In this document: in pieces, positions 1 through 5,019 of the stretch | Numbering within the stretch: position 1 is the stretch's first letter | Layout of the letters: each line of letters begins with the position of its first letter | Origin: DATKQI01 sp035532755 | Lineage (GTDB): Bacteria; Pseudomonadota; Alphaproteobacteria; Acetobacterales; Acetobacteraceae | Assembly: GCA_035532755.1 (NCBI GenBank) | Contig: DATKQI010000189.1 | Coordinates: 1-5,161 of the forward strand | Reading direction: 5' to 3' | DNA length: 5,161 nucleotides | Program-made: the position numbers and the translations under genes | The notes under the pieces: model-generated | The model's database searches: none | The model's input: the letters and a program-made list of their open reading frames with translations, nothing else | Told to the model about the DNA's origin: nothing

Positions 1-2
1 AG

Positions 3-140
3 GAGACAACGGTCGCCCTCCGGGCGTGGCTCGCGGTTCGCCCGCATGGTGCCGATCCGGCGCTATTCCTCAATGGCGCCGGTCGCACGATGACCCGAAC
101 GGGGTTCGAATATATCCTCGCCAAGCATGTCGTCACCGCC
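3..140 (+). pseudogene. Tyrosine recombinase (integrase), internal fragment cut off by the inserted element
   Basis: Read in the frame starting at base 3, the first 46 codons look like the middle of a small XerD/phage-type tyrosine recombinase of the sort found in recombinase trios. The block ALRAWLAVRP, then LFLN, MTRTGFEYILAKHV, is a familiar stretch between the first catalytic Arg and the HxxR box of these proteins. The gene enters from outside the window. Similarity stops after Thr-Ala at base 140; the frame then runs through 26 unrelated codons to a TAG at 219-221. The stop of similarity coincides with the left terminal inverted repeat, so the gene was probably interrupted by the element. 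The rest of the same kind of protein reappears near the right window edge. The family assignment rests on recognised sequence pattern, not on a search. The fragment lacks the HxxR, LGH and Tyr motifs and cannot be an active recombinase. Confidence 0.72.
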
Positions 141-149
141 GTGAGCACG
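141..149 (+). repeat. Left terminal inverted repeat (GTGAGCACG)
   Basis: The nine bases match the reverse complement of 5011-5019 exactly and begin at the first base after the recognisable integrase reading frame. Similarity to the right end does not clearly extend inward beyond base 149. Such short perfect terminal repeats are common in TniA/Mu-type elements, whose real binding sites are subterminal. Confidence 0.6.
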
Positions 150-179
150 ATCACGCTGTTTGGTGGCCCCGCGATCACG
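148..179 (+). repeat. Direct repeat CGATCACG x2 in the left end
   Basis: CGATCACG occurs at 148-155 and again at 172-179, 24 bp apart start to start, just inside the left terminal repeat. A loosely similar stretch (GACCACGCTATACGATGG on the complement of 4960-4977) lies inside the right end, against GATCACGCTGTTTGGTGG on the left. Regularly spaced subterminal repeats are typical transposase-binding sites in Mu/Tn7-like elements, but this assignment is an inference from position alone. Confidence 0.3.
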
Positions 180-191
180 GAATTTGATGGG

Positions 192-241
192 CTTCCCGCT
201 TCCACTTCCCGCCAGCTGTAGAGGCTCCGGGAAGCGGGAAG
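192..241. repeat. Perfect 12-bp inverted repeat with 26-nt loop in the left end
   Basis: CTTCCCGCTTCC (192-203) pairs exactly with GGAAGCGGGAAG (230-241). The arms also carry short repetitions: CTTCCCGC recurs at 205-212 and GGGAAG at 229-234. The structure sits in the non-coding stretch between the left terminal repeat and the stop of the last minus-strand gene (326), about 85 bases downstream of that stop. In the minus-strand transcript it could fold as a stable hairpin, but no U-run follows, so a simple intrinsic terminator is unlikely. It may be an mRNA 3'-end hairpin or a protein-binding site. Confidence 0.6.
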
Positions 242-325
242 TCGCGCGGCGCGTTCGCCGTTTAGGTTGGATTTGGTTTGTTGCGGATTGCGGCGTTGTT
301 CGGACGCGGCGGTTGGGAACCGCGG

Positions 326-1279
326 TCAGCGAACGGCGAGGCTGTAACCGTCGGTGGATTTGACGACGGTGCCGGCAGCGATCATGGCGGCGAGGCGTTG
401 GTATAGAGTGGTCGTGCGGACGCGGCAGGATGCGCGCAGTGCGGCGAACGGGCGGGGTTGCTCGCCCTCGGCGAGGGCTGCGGTGATGCGCTGATCGACG
501 GAAGTTGGTTCGACATGATGCTCTGGCGGGTGACCGGACTGAGCCGGCTCGAGGGCAAGAGCGTTGTCGCGCTGGGTGAGTTCAAGCGTGATGCCTGGCA
601 TGGCGGCAGCGGCACGATGCTCAACGGTCAGGACGATACGGTCGTTACTGTCCCGCCGGAGATAGAGGTTAGAATCACCCCAGGCGTGGAATTCCGACGA
701 TCCGCGCAGGGCCTGTCCGGCGCGGATGGCGCCTGCGCCCTTTTTGGCGTGATGGACGAGCACCACGGCGATGGCGTGGCGCCGTTGCAGTTCGCGCAGG
801 AAGGCAAGCAGCGGCGCGACGTCGCCACTGACATTCTCATCGATGCGATGCAGGCGCACGAACGGATCAAGGACGAGCAGGCGCGGCTTCAGCCTGGCGA
901 CGGTCTCTTCCAGACGTATGCGGTCAGCCTCGAGATCGAGGCGCAGACTGGGAGCGGTGATCACCTGCACGTCGAGCGCGGCGAGACTGACGCCGGCAGC
1001 GGCACAGATGCCCTCGATGCGGCGACGGACGATGTGCAGGGCGTCTTCGGCGGGATAGAGCAGGACGCGGCCGGGGCGGCAGACCGTGAAGCGACGTAGA
1101 CAGCGGGTGCCGGCGGCGACGGCGACGGCCAGATCGAGGGCGAGGAAGGATTTGCAGCACTTGGGCTCGCCGCCGATGATGCCGACGGCTTCATCCGACC
1201 ACAGCCCCTCGACGAGCCAACGCTGTTGTTCGGGGCAATCGGCGAGGCGCCAGGCCGGCTGCACCGGAAGCGGGCTCAT
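326..1279 (-). CDS. RepA-like RecA-fold ATPase with C-terminal winged helix
   Basis: This 317-residue protein belongs to the RecA/RepA-like hexameric ATPase group often annotated as AAA_25 or RepA-like. In order one sees a Walker A region GEPKCCKS (residues 37-44), an AED segment (77-79) at the usual place of the catalytic Glu, Walker B LLVLDP (134-139), VLVHHAKKG (173-181), an RGSS motif (192-195) and a C-terminal winged-helix-like domain (about 260-315). Family knowledge suggests ATP-driven oligomerisation on DNA; its job in transposition is unknown to me. The start ATG overlaps the stop of the upstream ATPase gene by 4 bp (ATGA) and has only a poor Shine-Dalgarno sequence, so translational coupling is likely. 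Odd point: residue 42, normally Gly in GxxxxGK[ST], is Cys (TGC). It is the last gene of the operon. The ATPase fold is clear; the specific role is inference. Confidence 0.88.
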   Translation of the reverse strand: MSPLPVQPAWRLADCPEQQRWLVEGLWSDEAVGIIGGEPKCCKSFLALDLAVAVAAGTRCLRRFTVCRPGRVLLYPAEDALHIVRRRIEGICAAAGVSLAALDVQVITAPSLRLDLEADRIRLEETVARLKPRLLVLDPFVRLHRIDENVSGDVAPLLAFLRELQRRHAIAVVLVHHAKKGAGAIRAGQALRGSSEFHAWGDSNLYLRRDSNDRIVLTVEHRAAAAMPGITLELTQRDNALALEPAQSGHPPEHHVEPTSVDQRITAALAEGEQPRPFAALRASCRVRTTTLYQRLAAMIAAGTVVKSTDGYSLAVR

Positions 1280-2121
1280 CGGCGGCGCCGGATCGCCACT
1301 TTAGCCTCGTTCGCCATCAGCACGCCGCAGGTCGCGAAGAACAATGCCTCATCGATTTGACGGGCCTCCTGCTGGGCGGCGGTATCGAGCAAGTCGCCCG
1401 CCATGATCATCAGCGCCCGCAAGTTACCCTGGGCATGATCACACAGTGCGGTGATCACCTCTGGGGTCATCAGGGTGGGCGCGCCGGCCTGCTGCAGGGC
1501 ATGGCGCAAACAGGCCTGGAGGTCCTGTGGCGGCGCGCGTTCGATTGCCAGGCGCACCCGCATGCGGCTGGCAAGGGGGAGGAACTCATCGGCGCTAAGA
1601 CGTTCTGCCAACCGTCCGTCGCCGGCCAGCACGATCGTCAGCAGGATATGGGAGTCGAGATCAACGGAGGCCAGCAGGCGCAGTTCGGCGAGCACGGCGG
1701 GCTGCATCTCCTGTGCCTCATCGACGACCAGAACCGGCCTGCTCAGGGTCGTTTGGATGTGCGCCTGCCAACGCTGACGCAGGATCTTGGCACCGCCGTA
1801 GCGGTTATGCGGGCGCAATTCGACGCCGAAAAGTTCGCCCATCTCGCGATAAAAGTCGGCGATGTTGGCCTGCGGGCGGCTGATCACGCCGACCGCCACG
1901 TCGCGCTGTGTCGCCAGCGATGCGGACAGGATACGCAAGGCAGCGGATTTGCCGCAGCCGGGCGCGCCGGTAACCAGGGCGAAGCCACCTTCGCCGGCGA
2001 GTTGCTGTACCCGCCAGCAAAACGATTCCAGGCGTGTGGTGACGTGCAACGCCTCGGTTGGCACGCTGGGTGTGAACGGGTTCCATTTCAGGCCATAGAG
2101 CGCCAGCATCTTGTTGTTCAC
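1276..2121 (-). CDS. TniB/TnsC/ExeA-like AAA+ ATPase, transposition helper
   Basis: This 281-residue AAA+ ATPase is of the ExeA/TniB/MuB/TnsC type, which assemble on target DNA and regulate or direct the DDE transposase. Visible motifs: the N-terminal YGLKWNPF block (residues 9-16) typical of ExeA-like ATPases, Walker A GAPGCGKS (52-59), Walker B LVVDEAQ (131-137), a sensor-1-like VLAGDGRLAERL (164-175), likely arginine-finger residues in SRMRVR (185-190) and a sensor-2-like GNLRAL (232-237). All key ATPase residues are intact. The start is GTG, overlapping the transposase stop by 4 bp (GTGA), with a strong GAAGGAG site 7 nt upstream. Its stop in turn overlaps the start of the RepA-like gene. 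The neighbouring DDE transposase supports a transposition role rather than the type II secretion role of ExeA proper. Confidence 0.9.
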   Translation of the reverse strand: MNNKMLALYGLKWNPFTPSVPTEALHVTTRLESFCWRVQQLAGEGGFALVTGAPGCGKSAALRILSASLATQRDVAVGVISRPQANIADFYREMGELFGVELRPHNRYGGAKILRQRWQAHIQTTLSRPVLVVDEAQEMQPAVLAELRLLASVDLDSHILLTIVLAGDGRLAERLSADEFLPLASRMRVRLAIERAPPQDLQACLRHALQQAGAPTLMTPEVITALCDHAQGNLRALMIMAGDLLDTAAQQEARQIDEALFFATCGVLMANEAKVAIRRRR

Positions 2122-3578
2122 GCGTCGTCTCCTTCGTCTTTGGGGAGGTAAGCGGGCGGCAATCCGGTCGCGGCCTGGCGGTCGATCATTCGCGCCAGCA
2201 GCGGTCCGATGCCGCGCGCCGGCGGCGGTGGCGTGACCGGCTCGGCGGTGACCGGCTGCAGGCTTCGGCGCAGGCCAGAGGCGTTGGCCGCTTTGTCCTG
2301 CGGGAACAGCCGGCAGAGTACCGTGCCGGTGTGCGGATCGACGAGGTGAACCTGTGTCAGATCCCAGGCGGCGAAGCGGACTTCCAGCAAGGAAAGATGC
2401 CTATAGCGATTGGGCACTTCGAAGCGGCGGCCTTCGATGGCGGCGGTGCCATCGCTCTTGCGCAGGGTGCGCCGCTCGGTACGGGTGAACGCCAGCCGCA
2501 GCGCCGCGGCATCCGGGCAGGAGCGTGTGACGTCGGGACCGGCCAGGAAGCGTGCGAGTGGTGTGTCGTCGATCTCGCTGTGACGCTTGCGATTATAGTC
2601 CTGCTCCACCCAGGCCTGCGTTGCTTCGTTGAGGCGGACCAGGGTGAGGTCGTCGACGCTCTCGAGCATGGCCATCAGCCGGCCTTCGATCTGACCCCAA
2701 AAGGTCTCCTGTTTACCGTTCTGATAAGGCGAATACGGCAGCGTGGTCTGATGAAGGATGCCAAGCCGGGTGAGGCCTTCGGTGATCTCGGTTGCCGTCA
2801 TTGCGCTTCCGTTGTCGCTCATCGCGGCGCGCGGCAGCCCGCGCTTCTGCATCGCCTGCGACAAGCCGTGCGCAATGTTTTCGGCTGATTCCGACAGGTA
2901 CCACTGCAGATGACAGGCCAGACGCGATCGGTCGTCTAGCACGCCAAACAGGATCGGCGTTTGCCATTCGCCGCGCGGCGTCAGCACCTTTCTGGAGCCG
3001 TTATGACAATCCCAGTGCCATAACGAATTGACATACTCGGCCTCGTAGCTGCGCACCTCGCGCGCTTCGAGCCGGGCCACAGCGGCCAGCGCGCCGTCGG
3101 TCTGACGTGTCGTCATCGGCCGATACCTGGTCAGGCCATACGCCGCCAGGAAGCGCCGGACCGTTGGGTAGGATGGCACCGGGCGCAACTCGGACCGGGT
3201 CTCGGCCAAGGCGACCAGATTGTCGTGATGCAGCTGCGCGCTCCAGCTTTTGTGGGCGTTATACTGCGCCAGCAGGGCCTGGCGCAGCGGCGTGGTCATC
3301 GACACCTGCTCGCCGGCGTCCTGGCGTCGCTTGCGGCGCAGCACACTCACCGGGTCATTGGGTTCGTTGCGACTTTGATAAAACCATCGTTCCAACGTGG
3401 AAACGCCGAAGCGAACCGGCGCGCCGGTGCTCGGGTGGCGCCATTCGCGCGCCGCCAGTTCCTCAAGAGCCGCACGCAGCGCGCCCTTCGCCGGCGGCGA
3501 GGCGAGCAACTGGCCAATCACCGAAAAGCGCAGCCGCGCCCAGCGCTCATGCACCCGCGATCCGCCTCGCTCCGCCAC
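2118..3578 (-). CDS. DDE transposase with rve core and Mu-type C-terminal domain (TniA/TnsB-like)
   Basis: The protein is 486 residues from the chosen GTG, or 492 from an ATG at 3596. It catalyses strand cleavage and joining of the transposon ends. Numbered from the ATG at 3596, one sees N-terminal DNA-binding helices (about 20-75, ending STLERWFYQSR), a second helical region (100-160) and an integrase core. Its catalytic triad is Asp196 (WHWDCHNG), Asp261 (MSDNGSAM) and Glu297 (NGKQETFWGQIE). The 35 residues between the second Asp and Glu give a DD35E spacing. A beta-rich Mu-type C-terminal domain follows (about 370-435), then a proline-rich tail of the kind that contacts the partner ATPase. 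I prefer the GTG because GGAGG lies 6 nt before it, whereas the ATG has no recognisable ribosome site. The IS481/rve label would also be reasonable. All catalytic residues are intact, so it may be active. Confidence 0.92.
   Translation of the reverse strand: MAERGGSRVHERWARLRFSVIGQLLASPPAKGALRAALEELAAREWRHPSTGAPVRFGVSTLERWFYQSRNEPNDPVSVLRRKRRQDAGEQVSMTTPLRQALLAQYNAHKSWSAQLHHDNLVALAETRSELRPVPSYPTVRRFLAAYGLTRYRPMTTRQTDGALAAVARLEAREVRSYEAEYVNSLWHWDCHNGSRKVLTPRGEWQTPILFGVLDDRSRLACHLQWYLSESAENIAHGLSQAMQKRGLPRAAMSDNGSAMTATEITEGLTRLGILHQTTLPYSPYQNGKQETFWGQIEGRLMAMLESVDDLTLVRLNEATQAWVEQDYNRKRHSEIDDTPLARFLAGPDVTRSCPDAAALRLAFTRTERRTLRKSDGTAAIEGRRFEVPNRYRHLSLLEVRFAAWDLTQVHLVDPHTGTVLCRLFPQDKAANASGLRRSLQPVTAEPVTPPPPARGIGPLLARMIDRQAATGLPPAYLPKDEGDDA
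2129..2135 (-). promoter_or_regulatory. Ribosome binding site for the AAA+ ATPase gene
   Basis: GAAGGAG on the minus strand lies 7 nt before the GTG start at 2121-2119, inside the 3' end of the transposase gene. It supports the unusual GTG start and suggests efficient re-initiation at the overlapping GTGA stop/start. Confidence 0.75.
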
Positions 3579-3584
3579 GTCCGC

Positions 3585-3589
3585 CCTCC
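3585..3589 (-). promoter_or_regulatory. Ribosome binding site deciding the transposase start
   Basis: GGAGG on the minus strand lies 6 nt before the GTG at 3578-3576. It falls inside the longer reading frame that begins with ATG at 3596, which has no such site. This favours the GTG start. Confidence 0.55.
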
Positions 3590-3666
3590 GAAACATGAAC
3601 GAGCCGACGCTAAGCGCCCTTACCCAGGGACGGCGACGCGCATCCTCTGCGGGTTGGCGGCGCCCG

Positions 3667-4242
3667 TCAGAAAGCGTGCATCGCCGATGCGCCGCCGGTC
3701 AGCGGACCCAGGAACCGCAGCAAGGCGGTCAGCCTCTGTTCGACGCCGCCGGCAAAGCGGTCGAGTAGCGAGACCGGCAGACCGGCGATGTCGAGCGACG
3801 GAACCAGGGCGGCCCTGGCAACCGCCGCGAAAGGGCCATCGGTAAAGCTCGAACGCCACCAGGCGCGCCAGCGCGCCAGCGTCCGCCGATCAAGTCCGGG
3901 CACGACCGACAGACGCGCCAGGCGGGATGGCGTCGTCCCGAGCACCAGCGCCGAGATCAACGTCACCACCGTGGCAAGGTAGACCTTGCGCCCGAGAAAG
4001 CGCAGCGATGGCGGCGTCGTCCGCTTGCGGCAGCCATCCACCGCGCAGCAGAAGCTGAAGCGCTCGGCATACTCTTGGCCTAACCCACCCGGGCAGCCAC
4101 GCGGCTTGCGATCATACGATGCCGCATGCAGCGCGCCACCGCAGAGCCAGCACCGCGCTGCCCGGGCGGAGGCCGCAAGGTCGCGGTCGAAGACGAGCAA
4201 CTGCTCAAGGAACTTGGCGTCGGCCAGCACGGCTTGATACAC
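3667..4242 (-). CDS. Zinc-ribbon/helix-turn-helix protein of the transposon (possible TniQ-like role)
   Basis: I do not recognise a characterised family. From the GTG at 4242 the product has 191 residues. The N-terminal half has a likely zinc site: CWLC (residues 31-34), with further cysteines at 50, 65, 66 and 71 (FCCAVDGCRKR). The pattern resembles zinc ribbons at the front of transposase-associated proteins. A hydrophobic helix (about 88-102) and an HTH-like segment SVVPGLDRRTLARWRAWW (112-129) follow. I chose the GTG because AAAGGA lies 8 nt upstream; the longer frame from an ATG at 4341 would run through the start of the divergent SEC-C gene. It is the first gene of the minus-strand set, about 70-90 nt before the transposase. 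Zinc finger plus HTH beside TnsB- and TnsC-like genes recalls TniQ/TnsD, but I see no clear sequence match to TniQ, so the role is inference. Confidence 0.75.
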   Translation of the reverse strand: MYQAVLADAKFLEQLLVFDRDLAASARAARCWLCGGALHAASYDRKPRGCPGGLGQEYAERFSFCCAVDGCRKRTTPPSLRFLGRKVYLATVVTLISALVLGTTPSRLARLSVVPGLDRRTLARWRAWWRSSFTDGPFAAVARAALVPSLDIAGLPVSLLDRFAGGVEQRLTALLRFLGPLTGGASAMHAF

Positions 4243-4250
4243 TGGGTCGG

Positions 4251-4256
4251 TCCTTT
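4251..4256 (-). promoter_or_regulatory. Ribosome binding site for the zinc-ribbon gene
   Basis: AAAGGA on the minus strand lies 8 nt before the GTG at 4242-4240. It places the start just outside the divergent SEC-C gene and decides against the upstream ATG at 4341. Confidence 0.55.
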
Positions 4257-4273
4257 GAAATGAAGTTGGCGAG

Positions 4274-4765
4274 ATGGCCAAAATCGGACGGAATGATCTC
4301 TGCCCCTGCAACAGTGGCAAGAAATACAAGAAGTGCTGCATGGCCAGTGCCGAGGCCGCCGCCCGTGCCGCACGTCCCGGCCGGCCGGCCGCGGCGGCGG
4401 CGCGCCGGCCGTCTTTGGCCAGCTATGTCCAGGAACACGACGAACTGGACGAACTGACCGAGGCGTCCAACGCAGTGGTCGACATGGTCCAGGCCGGCAA
4501 TCTCGATCCCGCCGAACAGGCCGCCCACGAGTTGCTCGCGCGCTTCCCCGATGTCCATGACGGCTACGAACGCCTCGGCATGGTCTGCGAAGCCCGCGGC
4601 GACCGTCGCCAGGCTGCCGACTACTACCGCAAAGCCATCAACGTCATCCGTAACCACCCACATCTCTACGACCCGGAATTCGTGGGTCACTTCCAGGACC
4701 TGATCGACCGCCTCGAACCGGCCGAAAGCATGGGTGCTCCGCCCCCAAACCCCCGGGATATTTAA
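4274..4765 (+). CDS. SEC-C motif protein with TPR-like helices, probable passenger gene
   Basis: This 163-residue protein begins almost directly with a SEC-C zinc motif: Cys10, Cys12, Cys21 and Cys22 in CPCNSGKKYKKCC, matching CxCx8CC as at the C-terminus of SecA. In SecA this motif binds zinc and contacts SecB or ribosomes; in stand-alone proteins the role is mostly unknown. An Ala/Arg-rich linker (24-47) follows, then two helical hairpins resembling TPR repeats (about 63-92 and 95-128; for example AEQAAHELLARFPD and GDRRQAADYYRKAINV), suggesting protein-protein contact. The start fits the usual opening of such proteins (Lys-Ile-Gly-Arg-Asn-Asp before the first Cys), though the Shine-Dalgarno is weak. 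It diverges from the transposition genes with 31 bp between starts and lies inside the inferred element ends. There is no signal peptide or membrane segment, so it is probably cytoplasmic. Confidence 0.87.
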   Translation: MAKIGRNDLCPCNSGKKYKKCCMASAEAAARAARPGRPAAAAARRPSLASYVQEHDELDELTEASNAVVDMVQAGNLDPAEQAAHELLARFPDVHDGYERLGMVCEARGDRRQAADYYRKAINVIRNHPHLYDPEFVGHFQDLIDRLEPAESMGAPPPNPRDI

Positions 4766-5010
4766 GGCCCAATGATGCGGCGGTAGGTTATCTGCGTGGG
4801 ACAGGCGGGGACGCCGATGACCGCGCCCGATGATGCGGCGGCCCGGCAATCCAAATGGTGCCGTGTCGTCCGCTCGCGCCGCGCAAGCCCGGCCGGGGAA
4901 ACCCCAGACGCGACGCGACAGAAAAGCCACCACGATAAGCGAGGGGGCGGACACATCGTCCATCGTATAGCGTGGTCAGAAATGGCTGAACTGCCGTCAG
5001 ATAGTTTGCC
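4766..5010. other. Non-coding right end of the element
   Basis: About 245 bp lie between the SEC-C stop and the right terminal repeat. I see no convincing gene. The stretch holds a 12-bp direct repeat (ATGATGCGGCGG), a G-rich run GTGGGACAGGCGGGGACGCC (4796-4815) reminiscent of dispersed intergenic repeats, a tiny palindrome GGGGAAACCCC (4895-4905) and CATCGT twice (4954-4959, 4961-4966). No T-run follows any hairpin, so no intrinsic terminator can be called. An open frame from ATG 4982 only joins element sequence to the integrase remnant. Confidence 0.5.
4772..4841 (+). repeat. 12-bp direct repeat ATGATGCGGCGG x2 in the right end
   Basis: The exact 12-mer occurs at 4772-4783 and 4830-4841, 58 bp apart start to start. 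It lies in non-coding sequence inside the right end and may be a transposase-binding repeat. I do not see a matching inverted copy in the left end, which weakens that reading. Confidence 0.45.
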
Positions 5011-5019
5011 CGTGCTCAC
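5011..5019 (-). repeat. Right terminal inverted repeat (complement GTGAGCACG)
   Basis: CGTGCTCAC is the exact inverted copy of 141-149 and lies just before the integrase reading frame resumes. With the next bases it forms a local palindrome, GTGCTC (5012-5017) and GAGCAC (5023-5028) around ACACA. The true end could be 5018, 5020 or 5022, since the complement reads TGTGTGAGCACG there. Confidence 0.6.

Larger units (their letters stand above)
141..5019. mobile_element. Mu/Tn7/Tn5053-like DDE transposon of about 4.9 kb with four minus-strand genes and a SEC-C passenger
   Basis: The proposed ends are the 9-bp inverted repeats GTGAGCACG (141-149) and CGTGCTCAC (5011-5019). Each falls where similarity to the interrupted integrase stops. 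Between them lie a DDE transposase, a TniB/TnsC-like AAA+ ATPase, a RepA-like ATPase, a zinc-ribbon/HTH protein and a divergent SEC-C/TPR gene. Transposons of the Mu/Tn7/Tn5053 group normally have TG...CA ends and leave 5-bp target duplications. TG...CA would place the ends at 142 and 5018, or at 5020/5022 on the right (the complement there reads TGTG). No clean 5-bp duplication flanks these positions, which fits the loss of about 45 integrase codons. The exact end bases are therefore uncertain by a few nucleotides, but an insertion between about 140 and 5020 is well supported. Confidence 0.68.

Noticed and set aside
192..241. Intrinsic terminator for the minus-strand operon
   Set aside because: The stem is good, but the minus strand continues CCCATCAAATTCC with no T-run.
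458..1099. Plus-strand open frame of 213 codons
   Set aside because: It lies wholly antisense to the RepA-like ATPase, whose motifs are clear. The translation has no recognisable domain and is typical of mirror frames in GC-rich DNA.
1357..2151. Plus-strand open frame of 264 codons
   Set aside because: It is antisense to the intact AAA+ ATPase and has no family motifs; it is a shadow frame.
2331..2888. Plus-strand open frame of 185 codons inside the transposase
   Set aside because: It is antisense to the catalytic core and has no motif or ribosome site worth calling.
4255..4283. TTGAAA with CAAAAT at 17 bp as a promoter for the SEC-C gene
   Set aside because: The -10 would fall after the ATG at 4274, so it cannot drive the full gene; the match is moderate and probably chance.
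4205..4963. Minus-strand open frame of 252 codons over the SEC-C gene
   Set aside because: The opposite strand encodes a clear SEC-C/TPR protein; this frame is its complement and has no domain features.
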